From: Variovorax ginsengisoli
GTDB lineage: Bacteria; Pseudomonadota; Gammaproteobacteria; Burkholderiales; Burkholderiaceae_C
Assembly: GCF_030486595.1 (NCBI RefSeq)
Contig: NZ_JAUJZH010000032.1
Location: 1 to 64,000 of the forward strand
Direction: 5' to 3'
DNA: 64,000 nt
Both the position numbers and the translations under genes were made by a program. Positions 1 to 9,324 of this stretch are shown here, one piece after another; within the stretch, counting starts at the first letter, position 1; each line of letters opens with the position of its first letter. Under the pieces are notes generated by a model. That model saw only the letters and a list, made by a program, of their open reading frames with translations, was not told the origin of the DNA and did no database searches.

Positions 1-155
1 TCTCGGGCGCGATCCAGCATCTGGCGGGCATGAAGGACTCCAAGGTGATCGTGGCGATCAACAAGGACGAAGAGGCGCCGATCTTCTCGGTGGCCGACTA
101 CGGCCTGGTGGCCGACCTGTTCACGGCCGTGCCGGAACTGGTCAAGGCCCTCTGA
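1..155 (+). CDS. etfA: Electron transfer flavoprotein alpha subunit, C-terminal end (partial)
   Basis: The reading frame is already open at the window edge and ends with TGA at 153-155. The visible 50 residues match the conserved FAD-binding C-terminus of EtfA: a SGAIQHLAGM segment, then the IVAINKDEEAPIF stretch and the VADYGLVADLF ending. EtfA with EtfB carries electrons from acyl-CoA dehydrogenases to the membrane quinone pool. An acyl-CoA dehydrogenase gene follows directly, so the context fits fatty-acid or acyl-CoA oxidation. A hairpin with a T-run separates the two genes. Confidence 0.93.
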   Translation, partial: SGAIQHLAGMKDSKVIVAINKDEEAPIFSVADYGLVADLFTAVPELVKAL

Positions 156-175
156 CACTTAGAGACATGTGAGCC

Positions 176-203
176 AAAGGGCATCGTTCGCGGTGCCCTT
201 TTT
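176..203 (+). terminator. Intrinsic terminator after etfA
   Basis: A 7-bp stem AAGGGCA / TGCCCTT (177-183 and 194-200) with a 10-base loop is followed by a run of five T (199-203). It lies 20 bases after the etfA stop codon and before the ribosome-binding site of the next gene, so it probably ends or attenuates the etf transcript. Confidence 0.7.
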
Positions 204-246
204 CACATCGGTTGGTATCCGGCACCAGAAGCCGCAGGAGACGCAC

Positions 247-2037
247 ATGAGCTATATCGCCCCCCTCAAGGACATGCTGTTCGACATCGAGCACCTCGCG
301 AACATCGCGCAGGTGGCGCAGATGCCGGGCCTCGAAGACGCCGGCCTCGAAACCGCCCAGGCGGTGCTCGAGGAATGCGCCCGCTTCAACCAGGACGTGA
401 TCGCGCCGCTGAACGTGGACGGCGACCGCAATCCTTCGTCGTTCAAGGACGGCCAGGTCACGACCACGCCGGGCTTCAAGGAAGCCTTCGCCCAGTACGT
501 GGCGGGCGGCTGGCAAGGGCTGCAGCATCCGGCGGACTTCGGCGGCCAGGGCCTGCCCAAGGCCATCGGCGCGGCCTGCGTCGAGATGCTCAACTCGGCC
601 AACATGAGCTTTGCGCTGTGCCCATTGCTGACGGACGGTGCCACGGAAGCCTTGCTGACGGCCGGCTCCGACGAACTCAAGGCCACCTACCTCGAGAAGC
701 TGGTCAGCGGCCAGTGGACCGGCACCATGAACCTGACCGAGCCCCAGGCCGGCAGCGACCTCGCGATGGTGCGCAGCCGCGCCGAGCCGCAGGCCGACGG
801 CACCTACAAGGTGTTCGGCACCAAGATCTTCATCACCTACGGTGAGCACGACATGGCCGAGAACATCGTCCATCTGGTGCTGGCCCGCGTCACGGGCGCG
901 CCCGAAGGCGTGAAGGGCATCAGCCTGTTCGTGGTGCCCAAGTTCATGGTGAACAAGGACGGCTCACTGGGCGCGCGCAACGACGTCCATTGCGTCAGCA
1001 TCGAGCACAAGCTGGGCATCAAGGCCTCGCCGACGGCCGTCCTCCAGTATGGCGACCATGGCGGCGCGATCGGCTACCTCGTGGGCCAGGAGAACCGCGG
1101 CCTCGAGTACATGTTCATCATGATGAACTCGGCCCGCTACGCGGTGGGCATGCAGGGCATCGCGATCGCCGAGCGCGCTTACCAGCACGCCGTGGCCTAT
1201 GCCAAGGACCGCGTGCAGAGCCGTCCGGTCGACGGCTCCATCAACGCCAGCGCGCCGATCATCCACCACCCCGACGTGAAGCGCATGCTGATGACGATGC
1301 GGGCCTACACCGAAGGCTGCCGCGCGATGGCCGCCGTGGCCGCGGCCGCCTACGACGCGACCCATCACCACCCCGACGCCGAGACGCGCAAGCAGAACCA
1401 GGCCTTCTACGAATTCATGGTGCCGCTGGTCAAGGGCTACAGCACCGAGATGAGCCTGGAGGTGGCCTCGCTGGGCGTGCAGGTGCATGGCGGCATGGGC
1501 TTCATCGAGGAGACCGGCGCGGCGCAGTACCTGCGCGACGCCAAGATCCTGACCATCTACGAAGGCACGACCGCGATCCAGGCCAACGACCTGGTGGGCC
1601 GCAAGACCGCGCGCGACGGCGGCCAGACGGCCAAGGCCATCGCCGCCCAGATCGAGAAGACCGAAGCCGAACTCGCCCAGCGCGACAGCGCCGATGCGCG
1701 AGCGGTGGCCAAGAAGCTCAAGGCCGCGCGCGAAGCCTTCGTGGACGTGGCCGGCTTCGTCGCCGGCCAGACCAAGGCGTCGCCGAACGCGGTGTTCGCG
1801 GGCAGCGTTCCCTACCTGATGCTGGCGGGCAACGTGGTGGCCGGCTGGCAGCTGGCGCGCTCGCTGCTGGTGGCCGAAGACCTCGCCAAGGCCGGCACCG
1901 ACGTCGCCTTCATGAAGGCCAAGATCGCCACCGCGCGCTTCTATGCCGAGCACATCCTGAACAAGGCGCCGGGCCTGCGCGACAGCATCGTGGAGGGGGC
2001 CGACAGCGTCACCGCCCTCGCACTCGAATCCTTCTAA
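247..2037 (+). CDS. Acyl-CoA dehydrogenase (FadE-type, with extra C-terminal domain)
   Basis: 596 residues from the ATG at 247, which has an AGGAG six bases upstream; the frame stays open upstream to 169, but that region holds the etfA terminator. The protein has the usual acyl-CoA dehydrogenase order: alpha-helical N-domain, the FAD-contacting middle segment with MNLTEPQAGSDLAMVRSRA and the FGTKIFITYGEHD stretch, then the C-terminal helical domain with the GGMGFIEETGAAQYLRDAKI and YEGTTAIQ motifs. About 130 further residues form the additional C-terminal domain typical of the ~600-residue subgroup. It would oxidise an acyl-CoA to the 2-enoyl-CoA and pass electrons to ETF, whose alpha-subunit gene lies just upstream. 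The substrate cannot be read from sequence. Confidence 0.93.
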   Translation: MSYIAPLKDMLFDIEHLANIAQVAQMPGLEDAGLETAQAVLEECARFNQDVIAPLNVDGDRNPSSFKDGQVTTTPGFKEAFAQYVAGGWQGLQHPADFGGQGLPKAIGAACVEMLNSANMSFALCPLLTDGATEALLTAGSDELKATYLEKLVSGQWTGTMNLTEPQAGSDLAMVRSRAEPQADGTYKVFGTKIFITYGEHDMAENIVHLVLARVTGAPEGVKGISLFVVPKFMVNKDGSLGARNDVHCVSIEHKLGIKASPTAVLQYGDHGGAIGYLVGQENRGLEYMFIMMNSARYAVGMQGIAIAERAYQHAVAYAKDRVQSRPVDGSINASAPIIHHPDVKRMLMTMRAYTEGCRAMAAVAAAAYDATHHHPDAETRKQNQAFYEFMVPLVKGYSTEMSLEVASLGVQVHGGMGFIEETGAAQYLRDAKILTIYEGTTAIQANDLVGRKTARDGGQTAKAIAAQIEKTEAELAQRDSADARAVAKKLKAAREAFVDVAGFVAGQTKASPNAVFAGSVPYLMLAGNVVAGWQLARSLLVAEDLAKAGTDVAFMKAKIATARFYAEHILNKAPGLRDSIVEGADSVTALALESF

Positions 2038-2074
2038 GACCAACAGATCTCATTCATCGAATTCCGGAGACTCC

Positions 2075-3037
2075 ATGTCCAAGCTGCCGCCCGTGCTCGC
2101 CAACCTTCCGCTGCCCATCATCGGCTCGCCGCTGTTCATCATCAGCAACCCCAAGCTGGTGATCGCCCAGTGCAAGGCCGGGGTGGTCGGCTCGATGCCG
2201 GCGCTCAATGCGCGCCCGGCCGCGCAGCTCGAGGAATGGCTGATCGAGATCACCGAGGAACTGGCCGCCTACAACAAGGCCAATCCCGACAAGCCGGCGG
2301 CGCCCTTCGCCATCAACCAGATCGTGCACAAGAGCAATGACCGCCTCGAGCACGACATGGCGATGGTCGTGAAGTACAAGGTGCCGATCGTCATCACCTC
2401 GCTCGGTGCGCGCACCGACGTCAACGATGCGGTCCACAGCTACGGCGGCGTGACCCTGCACGACATCATCAACAACACCTTCGCGAAGAAGGCGATCGAG
2501 AAGGGCGCCGACGGCCTGATCGCGGTGGCGGCCGGCGCCGGCGGCCATGCGGGCGTGAAGAGCCCGTTTGCCCTGATCCAGGAAATCCGCCAGTGGTTCG
2601 ACGGCCCGGTCGCGCTGTCGGGCTCGATCGCCACCGGCGACGCCGTGCTCGCGGCGCAGGCCATGGGCGCCGACTTCGCCTACATCGGCACCGCCTTCAT
2701 CGCCACCGAGGAAGCCCGCGCGAGCGACGAGTACAAGCAGGCGATCGTCGACGGCAGCTCCGACGACATCGTCTACTCGAACCTGTTCACCGGCGTGCAT
2801 GGCAACTACCTCGCGCCGAGCATCGTGGCCGCCGGCATGGACCCGGCCAACCTGCCCGAAGGCGACCTCAAGACCATGAACTTCGGCGGCGGCGAGGGCA
2901 GCAAGGCCAAGGCCTGGAAGGACATCTGGGGCTCGGGCCAGGGCATCGGCGCGGTGACCGAAGTCGCGAGCGCAGCGGCCTTCGTCGAAAAGCTCAAGCG
3001 CGAATACTTCGACGCCCGCCGACGTCTCGCGCTCTAG
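2075..3037 (+). CDS. Nitronate monooxygenase (2-nitropropane dioxygenase family)
   Basis: 320 residues from the ATG at 2075, 37 bases after the acyl-CoA dehydrogenase, so probably co-transcribed. A flavin-binding TIM barrel is visible: GSPLFIISNPKLVIA at the N-terminus, the AAGAGGHAG glycine-rich loop near residue 150, SGSIATGDAVLAAQAMGAD and YIGTAFIATEEA in the FMN phosphate-binding region. The family oxidises alkyl nitronates (for example propionate 3-nitronate, an inhibitor of succinate dehydrogenase) to carbonyl compounds. Distant members act as flavin-dependent enoyl reductases, and the pairing with an acyl-CoA dehydrogenase leaves that open. Confidence 0.88.
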   Translation: MSKLPPVLANLPLPIIGSPLFIISNPKLVIAQCKAGVVGSMPALNARPAAQLEEWLIEITEELAAYNKANPDKPAAPFAINQIVHKSNDRLEHDMAMVVKYKVPIVITSLGARTDVNDAVHSYGGVTLHDIINNTFAKKAIEKGADGLIAVAAGAGGHAGVKSPFALIQEIRQWFDGPVALSGSIATGDAVLAAQAMGADFAYIGTAFIATEEARASDEYKQAIVDGSSDDIVYSNLFTGVHGNYLAPSIVAAGMDPANLPEGDLKTMNFGGGEGSKAKAWKDIWGSGQGIGAVTEVASAAAFVEKLKREYFDARRRLAL

Positions 3038-3062
3038 GACCGTGACACTGCGAGGGGCGGCC

Positions 3063-4178
3063 ATGGGTCGCATGCCGCTGCTGGACGCGGTCAAGGGCGT
3101 GGCATGCGCGCTGATCGTCGGCCATCACCTGGCGCGCTACGGGCCGCTGCAGGAAGGCGCTTCGGTGCTCGCGCCGGCGCTGTTCGACTGGCTGGCCCAG
3201 GACGGCCGGCTGGCGGTGCAGGTCTTCCTGGTGCTGGCCGGCTTCCTGGCGGCCGGCAGCCTGGCGCCCGATGGTGTGCTGCGGGTCGACCGCCCGCTGG
3301 CGCGTGTCGGCCAGCGCTACGGGCGCCTGGTCATGCCTTACCTGGCGGCGCTCAGCTTCAGCGTGCTGGTCGCCGCGCTGGTGCGGCCCTGGCTCGACGG
3401 CGACGCGGTGCCGGCCGCGCCCGGCCTGGCCCAGCTGCTGGCGCATGGCCTGCTGCTGCAGGACCTGCTCGGATTCGACGCTCTTTCGACCGGGGTCTGG
3501 TACGTGGCCATCGACTTCCAGCTGTTCGTGCTGGCGCTGGCGGCGATCGGCCTGTCGGAGCTGCTGCAGCGGCGCTGGGCGCTGGGCCGCGAGCGCTCGC
3601 GCTGGCTGGTGGCCGGCCTCGTGCTGGCGCTGGCGGTGGCTTCGCTGGCGGTGTTCAACCGCCGGCAGGAACTCGATGTCACGGCGATCTATTTCTTCGG
3701 CTCGTACGGGTTGGGCATGCTGGTGTTCTGGATCGGCCGCGCGACCCGCGACAGCACCTGGCGCTACGCGGTGCTGCTGCTCGCGCTGGTCGGCGCCGCG
3801 GCGCTGGCGCTCGACTGGCGCAGCCGCATCGCGATCGCGCTGGTCACCGCATTGGCCGTGGCCGTGGTGCAGCATCGCGACGGACTGGCCCCCGCCGCGT
3901 GGCCTCGCATCGGCGCGCCGCTGGTGCGGCTCGGCCGCATTTCGTATTCGCTGTTCCTGATCCACTTCCCGGTGCTGCTGCTGGTCAGCGCGGCGATGAG
4001 CCATCTGTTGCCGGACACACCGTGGATCGACCTGATGGGCCTGCTGGCGACCTTCGCGCTGTCGATCGCAGCCGCGACGCTGCTCTATCGCTGGGTCGAG
4101 TCGCGGCCCGCCACCTGGCGCGCGGTGCTCGGCCTGTTCGCGGCCCTGCTGGCCTGCGGCCTGCTGGTCTCGGCCTGA
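3063..4178 (+). CDS. Acyltransferase family 3 membrane protein
   Basis: An integral membrane protein of about 371 residues. The start is taken as ATG 3063 because a GAGGGG box lies just upstream; a GTG at 3042, four bases after the previous stop, is the alternative. The N-terminus has the family pattern: LLDAVKGVACALIVGHH with the conserved His pair, then a run of about ten hydrophobic helices, and the RISYSLFLIHFPVLLL helix near the C-terminus. Such OafA-like proteins transfer acetyl or succinyl groups to sugars of envelope polysaccharide or lipopolysaccharide. No polysaccharide gene is adjacent, so the acceptor is unknown. Confidence 0.82.
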   Translation: MGRMPLLDAVKGVACALIVGHHLARYGPLQEGASVLAPALFDWLAQDGRLAVQVFLVLAGFLAAGSLAPDGVLRVDRPLARVGQRYGRLVMPYLAALSFSVLVAALVRPWLDGDAVPAAPGLAQLLAHGLLLQDLLGFDALSTGVWYVAIDFQLFVLALAAIGLSELLQRRWALGRERSRWLVAGLVLALAVASLAVFNRRQELDVTAIYFFGSYGLGMLVFWIGRATRDSTWRYAVLLLALVGAAALALDWRSRIAIALVTALAVAVVQHRDGLAPAAWPRIGAPLVRLGRISYSLFLIHFPVLLLVSAAMSHLLPDTPWIDLMGLLATFALSIAAATLLYRWVESRPATWRAVLGLFAALLACGLLVSA

Positions 4179-4295
4179 GCGCTGCCCGCGTGCGCCGGCG
4201 CGGGCACCGAGAGTGCCCCGCGCGTCACGGGCTTCTGTTAGCTTAACGAACCGCGGCCCTGCAGCGAGGGCGTGCATCCCGTATGATTCGTGAGT

Positions 4296-4313
4296 TTTCA
4301 GTAAATACTGAAA
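4296..4313. promoter_or_regulatory. Perfect palindrome (candidate operator) in the cyd promoter region
   Basis: TTTCAGTA-AA-TACTGAAA is an inverted repeat with perfect 8-bp arms, ending 17 bases before the cydD start. It sits in a short AT-rich stretch within otherwise GC-rich DNA. A related site, TTTCAGTC-TT-TCTTGAAG (12 of 18 positions identical), lies just upstream of the GbsR/MarR regulator gene that closes this gene block. Inference: both are bound by that regulator. A possible -10 element TATGAT lies at 4282-4287. No FNR-type TTGAT-N4-ATCAA box was seen. Confidence 0.65.
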
Positions 4314-4330
4314 TTACAGAAATTTAGTAC

Positions 4331-5986
4331 TTGAACACCGCCACCCCTTCGTTCGCCAGCCTGGTCCAGGGCGCCGCCGCGCTGCTCTGGGTGCCGCAGG
4401 CGGCGCTGCTGGCCTGGGCGGTGCAGCGGCTCGGGGCGGGCGAGGGCCCGACCGCGGTGTTCTGGCCGGCGGCCGGGATCCTGCTGCTCGGACTGTTGCG
4501 GGCGGCAGCGGAGGCCTGGGGCGCCCGGCGGGTGTATGCGCAGGCGCGGCTGCAGTTGTCCGCGCTGCGGGCCCGGGTCGCGGCCGCGCTGGCCGCGCGT
4601 TCGCCGATGGACAGCGCGCGCCCGGCCGCGGGCCTCGCCGCCAGCGTGATCGCCGAGCAGGCCGAGGCGGTCGTGCCCTACCTGGTGCGCTACGGGCCGG
4701 CGCGCTGGCGGGCGACGGTGGTGCCGCTGGTCATCGTCGCGGTGGTGGCCTGCCTGTCCTGGGTGGCGGCTGCCGTGCTGCTAGTGGCGGCGCCGCTGAT
4801 CCCGATCTTCATGGCCATCGTCGGCTGGCGCGCACGGGCCGCGAGCGAGGCGCAGATGGTCGAGCTGGGCGGCATGAACGGCTTCCTGCTCGATCGCCTG
4901 CGCGGACTCGCCACCTTGCGTGCGCTCGATGCGGTCGACGCCACCGCACGGCGCCTGGGCGAGTCGGCCCAATCGCTGCGGACCCGAACGATGGCGGTGC
5001 TGCGCATCGCCTTCCTGTCGTCGGCGGTGCTGGAGCTGTTCTCGGCGCTCGGTGTCGCGATGGTGGCGGCGTACATCGGCTTCCATCTGCTGGGCACCCT
5101 CGGCTTCGGCACCTGGGGCCGCACGCTGAGCCTGGGCGAGGGGCTGTTCATCCTGCTGCTGGCGCCGGCCTTCTTCGAGCCGCTGCGGGAGTTGTCGGCG
5201 GTCTGGCATGACCGCGCGGCCGGCGAAGCCGCGCTGGCATCGCTGGCTCGCCTCCGCGAGGGTGGCGTCGCGCTGCCCGGCGCCGCTTCGACAGGCGAAC
5301 GGCCGTGTCCGCAGGTCGGCATGCCCGGCGCGCCCGCGGTCCGGGTGCAGGGCCTGTGTTTCTCGCATGCCGGGGAGGCGGCTTTCTTCGACCACTACGA
5401 CCTGCGCGTGGCGGCCGGCGAGCACGTTGCCCTGATGGGGCCCAGCGGCTCGGGCAAGACGGCGCTGCTGAGCCTGATCGCCGGCCTGCTCCCGGCGCAG
5501 CGCGGCGAGATCCAGATCGGCGGCGTGCCGCTGTCCGACGAGACGGCGGCCGGGCTGCGCGCGCGCATGGCGTGGATGGGCCAGAAGCCGCATGTCTTCG
5601 CCGGCTCGGTGCAGGCCAACGTGGCGCTCGGACGGGCCGGCGTGCAGACGGCGCAGGTGGAGGCCGCGATGCGCTTCGTCGCGCTCGACGGCGTCGCCCA
5701 GGCCCGCCCCGGCGTCGCGCTGGGGGAGGGCGGCGGCGGCCTGTCGGGCGGCGAGGCGGTGCGGCTGGCGCTGGCGCGCGTGGCGGCGCAGCCCGGGGCC
5801 GATCTGCTGCTGGTCGACGAGCCGACCGCGCACCTCGACAGCGAGACCGCGGAACGCGTGGTCGATGCCCTGATGCAGCTGGCGCGCGGCAAGACGCTGA
5901 TCGCCGCCACCCACGACCCGGTACTGGCCGCCCGCATGGGCCGCGTGATCCGGCTCGACCACCTGCCGGCAAAGGAGGCCGCATGA
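4331..5986 (+). CDS. cydD: Cysteine/glutathione ABC exporter subunit CydD
   Basis: 551 residues starting at TTG 4331. It is an ABC half-transporter: a hydrophobic N-terminal domain with about six helices to residue ~300, then a nucleotide-binding domain with Walker A GPSGSGKT (~residue 371), signature LSGGE (~470) and Walker B LLLVDEPT (~496). CydD with CydC exports thiols (glutathione, cysteine) to the periplasm and is needed to assemble cytochrome bd oxidase. It overlaps cydC by four bases (ATGA) and heads cydDCABX, which supports CydD over a generic lipid exporter. The likely operator lies just upstream. Confidence 0.93.
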   Translation: MNTATPSFASLVQGAAALLWVPQAALLAWAVQRLGAGEGPTAVFWPAAGILLLGLLRAAAEAWGARRVYAQARLQLSALRARVAAALAARSPMDSARPAAGLAASVIAEQAEAVVPYLVRYGPARWRATVVPLVIVAVVACLSWVAAAVLLVAAPLIPIFMAIVGWRARAASEAQMVELGGMNGFLLDRLRGLATLRALDAVDATARRLGESAQSLRTRTMAVLRIAFLSSAVLELFSALGVAMVAAYIGFHLLGTLGFGTWGRTLSLGEGLFILLLAPAFFEPLRELSAVWHDRAAGEAALASLARLREGGVALPGAASTGERPCPQVGMPGAPAVRVQGLCFSHAGEAAFFDHYDLRVAAGEHVALMGPSGSGKTALLSLIAGLLPAQRGEIQIGGVPLSDETAAGLRARMAWMGQKPHVFAGSVQANVALGRAGVQTAQVEAAMRFVALDGVAQARPGVALGEGGGGLSGGEAVRLALARVAAQPGADLLLVDEPTAHLDSETAERVVDALMQLARGKTLIAATHDPVLAARMGRVIRLDHLPAKEAA

Positions 5987-7689
5987 AGCACTGGCGCGAC
6001 GTGCGGCCGGTGCTCGCGGCCTTCTGGCAGGCGCAGCCGCGCCGCCTGGCTCTCGGCGCCGCGCTGGCGCTGCTGACGGTGCTGATGGGCATGGGCCTGC
6101 TGGGCCTCTCCGGCTGGTTCATCAGCGCCACCGCGCTGGCCGGGCTGCAGGCCGCGACGGCCCTGCGCTTCGATGTCTTCATGCCCTCGGCCGGCATCCG
6201 CCTGCTGGCGCTGGGCCGCACCGGTTCGCGCTACGCCGAGCGGCTGGTCACGCACGACGCCACCTTCGGCGTGCTGGCCGCACTGCGCGAGCGGCTGTTC
6301 CGCGGATGGGCCCGCCCCGATGCGGCACGCCGGCTGCTGGCCCGGCCGGCACGCCTGCTGTTCCGCCTGACGGCCGACATCGACGCCCTCGAATCCTTCT
6401 ACCTGCGGCTGCTGGTGCCGGCCATCGCGGCGCTCGGTGCGGCGCTGTTCGCCGGCGTCGTGCTGGGCTTCATGAACGCCTGGATCGGCGTTGCGCTGGC
6501 CCTGTGGCTGGTCATGGCGGGCTGGGGCATCGCGCTGGCGGTGGCGGTGCGGGGCCGGCCGGCGTCGCTGCGGCGCGCGCATGCCATGGAAGCGCTGCGG
6601 GCCCGGGCCGCCGACCTGGTGTCGGGCCAGACCGAGCTGGTCATGGCCGGCAGGAGCGAGGCGCAGTGCGAGGCGCTGGCCGCGGCCGACCGCCATCTGG
6701 CGAATGCGGACCATGCGCTCAACCGGCTCGAGGTGCGCGCCGGCATGGCCTACGGCATGGCCGGCACGCTGACCTTGGTGGCGGTGCTGCTGGCGGCTGC
6801 CGCGCTGGTGGGCGATGGCGCGATCGGCGCACCCGCGGCGGCACTGGCGCTGCTGGTGGCGCTCACCGCGCTCGAACCCTTCGCCGCCTTGCGCCGCGGC
6901 GCGCTCGAGGCCGGCCGCGCCTGGCTGGCGGCGAGGCGCCTGGCGCGCCGCCTCGCGCCGGACCTGCCTGCCGAGGTGGCCGCGACAGCGTGGCCGGCCG
7001 CACCCTCCGACGCCGGCCTTGCGCTCTGCCTCGCGCGGGTCGTGGCGGCCCACCCCGGCAGCCGGGTGCCGGCGCTGCGTGACATCTCCCTGACCTTGGC
7101 CACCGGCGAGCGGGTCGCACTGGTCGGGCCCAGCGGCGCCGGCAAGTCCACCTTGCTGGCCCTGGTCGCTGGCGAATTCGCGGCGGCCTCCGGCGAGGTG
7201 CGCTGCGCGCCGCACTGCCTGCTGACGCAGCGAACGGAGCTGTTCCAGGACAGCCTGCGCGACAACCTCCGGCTGGCCGATCCCGGTGCCGGCGACGCCC
7301 GGCTGTGGGCCGCGTTGCAGGCCGCCGGCCTGTCGCAGGAAGTGCGCGCGACGGCCGCCGGACTCGACACGCCGCTGGGCGAGGGCGGCCTCGGACTCTC
7401 GGGCGGCCAGTCGCGACGGCTCGCGCTGGCGCGGTTGATGCTGCGCGACGTGCCGCTCTGGCTGCTGGACGAACCCACCGAAGCACTGGACACTGCGACC
7501 GCCCACGATGTGTTGCAACGCCTCGATGCCCAGGCGGCAGGCCACACGCTGCTGGTCGCGACCCATTTGCGGCGCGAAGCGGCGCTGGCCCACCGGTTGA
7601 TCTCGATTCAGGACGGCCGGATCACCGCCGACCTGCGGCGCGGCACCGCAGCCTTCGACGCGGCACTGAAGGCGCTGCGCCCGGACTGA
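5983..7689 (+). CDS. cydC: Cysteine/glutathione ABC exporter subunit CydC
   Basis: 568 residues from ATG 5983, preceded by AAAGGAGG and overlapping the cydD stop. The membrane domain contains the CydC-typical LLGLSGWFISATALAG segment and the IRLLALGRTGSRYAERL loop. The nucleotide-binding domain has Walker A GPSGAGKST near residue 381, LSGGQ near 472 and LWLLDEPTEAL near 494. It pairs with CydD as a heterodimeric exporter that supplies periplasmic thiol for haem d oxidase maturation. The oxidase genes follow after 25 bases. Confidence 0.93.
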   Translation: MKHWRDVRPVLAAFWQAQPRRLALGAALALLTVLMGMGLLGLSGWFISATALAGLQAATALRFDVFMPSAGIRLLALGRTGSRYAERLVTHDATFGVLAALRERLFRGWARPDAARRLLARPARLLFRLTADIDALESFYLRLLVPAIAALGAALFAGVVLGFMNAWIGVALALWLVMAGWGIALAVAVRGRPASLRRAHAMEALRARAADLVSGQTELVMAGRSEAQCEALAAADRHLANADHALNRLEVRAGMAYGMAGTLTLVAVLLAAAALVGDGAIGAPAAALALLVALTALEPFAALRRGALEAGRAWLAARRLARRLAPDLPAEVAATAWPAAPSDAGLALCLARVVAAHPGSRVPALRDISLTLATGERVALVGPSGAGKSTLLALVAGEFAAASGEVRCAPHCLLTQRTELFQDSLRDNLRLADPGAGDARLWAALQAAGLSQEVRATAAGLDTPLGEGGLGLSGGQSRRLALARLMLRDVPLWLLDEPTEALDTATAHDVLQRLDAQAAGHTLLVATHLRREAALAHRLISIQDGRITADLRRGTAAFDAALKALRPD

Positions 7690-7714
7690 GAACGAAGAAT
7701 ACGAAAGGAACCCC

Positions 7715-9322
7715 ATGGACCTCGACATCGTTGCCCTCTCCCGATTGCAGTTCGCCTTGACGGCGCTGTACCACTTCCTGTTCGTGCCGCTGACCATCGG
7801 CCTGGCCGTGGTCCTCGCGATCATGGAGACCGTCTACGTCATGACCGGGCGGACCATCTGGCGCGACATGACGAAGTTCTGGGGTGTGCTGTTCGGCATC
7901 AACTTCGCGATGGGCGTGGCCACCGGCATCGTCATGGAGTTCCAGTTCGGCATGAACTGGAGCTACTACAGCCACTACGTGGGCGACGTCTTCGGTGCGC
8001 CCCTGGCGATCGAGGGGCTGATGGCCTTCTTCCTCGAGGCCAGCTTCGTCGGCCTGTTCTTCTTCGGCTGGGACAAGCTGTCGAAGGTGGCGCACCTGAT
8101 CGTCACCTGGCTGGTCGCGATCGGCTCCAACCTGTCAGCGCTCTGGATCCTGATCGCCAACGGCTGGATGCAGAACCCGGTGGGCGCGGCCTTCAATCCG
8201 CAGACCATGCGCATGGAGGTGACCGACTTCGCCGCGGTGCTGACCAACCCGGTGGCGCAGGCCAAATTCGTGCACACGGTGTCGGCGGGCTACACGGTGG
8301 CGGCGATCTTCGTGCTCGGCGTCTCGGCCTGGTACGTGCTGAAGGGCCGCCATCTCGAACTCGCCAAGCGCTCGATGACCGTGGCCGCCTCCTTCGGGCT
8401 GGCGGCCTCGCTGTCGGTGGTGGTGCTCGGCGACGAGAGCGGCTACCTGTCGACCGAGCACCAGAAGATGAAGGTCGCCTCGATCGAGGCGATGTGGAAG
8501 ACCGAGCCCGCACCGGCCGCCTTCACCGCCTTCGGCTTCCCGGACCAGCGCACCCGCGAGACCCACTTCGCGGTCCACATCCCGATGCTGCTGGGCCTGA
8601 TCGGCACCCGCTCGCTGACCAAGGAGGTGCCGGGCATCGAGGACCTGGTCGCGCGCGCCGAGGACCACATCCGCGACGGCATCAAGGCCTACGACGCGCT
8701 GCAGACGATCCGCCAGGCCAGGAGCGATGCCGAGGTGCCGCCGCAGGCGCGCGCCGACTTCGAGGCCCACGGCAACTTCATGGGCTACGCGCTGCTGCTC
8801 AAGCGCTATGTCGACGATCCGCGCCAGGCCACGGCCGAGCAGATCACCAAGGCCTCGTGGGACCTGGTGCCGCCGGTGTTCTCGCTCTACTGGTCGTTTC
8901 GGATCATGGTCGGCCTGGGCATGTTCTTCATCGTGCTGACCGCCACCTTCTTCGTGCTGTCGACCCGGCGCCGGCTGGATGCCCATCCCTGGCTGCTCAA
9001 GGTCGCCGTGTTCTCGATTCCGCTGCCCTGGGTGGCCGCCGAGATGGGCTGGATCGTGGCCGAGGTCGGCCGCCAGCCGTGGGTGATCGAAGGCGTGCTG
9101 CCGACCGCGGTCGCGGTCTCGAACCTCGGCGCCGCGACGGTGCTCGGCACCATCGTCGGTTTCGTGACGATCTACACGATCCTGTTCGTGATCGAGATGA
9201 AGCTGATGCTGAAGGCGATCCGCAACGGGCCGACCGAACATCCGCCGACACCGGCCGATGCCTGGCGCACCGGCGCCGGTCCCGACATCGCGGGCCGTCC
9301 GCGCACCTCGCTGGGAGCTTGA
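7715..9322 (+). CDS. cydA: Cytochrome bd ubiquinol oxidase subunit I
   Basis: 535 residues, close to the E. coli length (522) and with the long periplasmic Q-loop. Haem ligands can be placed: His20 in TALYHF (b595), His187 in KFVHTVSAGYT (b558) and Met398 in FRIMVGLGMFF. The quinol-site GWIVAEVGRQPW motif is near residue 445. Subunit I holds all three haems, oxidises ubiquinol and reduces oxygen to water without proton pumping but with very high oxygen affinity. The gene has an AAAGGA box seven bases before its ATG and is followed two bases later by cydB. Confidence 0.97.
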   Translation: MDLDIVALSRLQFALTALYHFLFVPLTIGLAVVLAIMETVYVMTGRTIWRDMTKFWGVLFGINFAMGVATGIVMEFQFGMNWSYYSHYVGDVFGAPLAIEGLMAFFLEASFVGLFFFGWDKLSKVAHLIVTWLVAIGSNLSALWILIANGWMQNPVGAAFNPQTMRMEVTDFAAVLTNPVAQAKFVHTVSAGYTVAAIFVLGVSAWYVLKGRHLELAKRSMTVAASFGLAASLSVVVLGDESGYLSTEHQKMKVASIEAMWKTEPAPAAFTAFGFPDQRTRETHFAVHIPMLLGLIGTRSLTKEVPGIEDLVARAEDHIRDGIKAYDALQTIRQARSDAEVPPQARADFEAHGNFMGYALLLKRYVDDPRQATAEQITKASWDLVPPVFSLYWSFRIMVGLGMFFIVLTATFFVLSTRRRLDAHPWLLKVAVFSIPLPWVAAEMGWIVAEVGRQPWVIEGVLPTAVAVSNLGAATVLGTIVGFVTIYTILFVIEMKLMLKAIRNGPTEHPPTPADAWRTGAGPDIAGRPRTSLGA

Positions 9323-9324
9323 CC

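Noticed and set aside
4261..4330. Possible FNR/Anr box before cydD
   Set aside because: Oxidase operons often have one, but no TTGAT-N4-ATCAA-like sequence is present; the only strong symmetry is the TTTCAGTA palindrome.
5395..7824. Very long open frames on the strand opposite cydD/cydC and opposite many other genes
   Set aside because: High GC at third codon positions removes stop codons from antisense frames. Their translations are low-complexity Arg/Gly/Ala/His-rich and match no family, while the sense frames carry clear ABC, oxidase and enzyme motifs.
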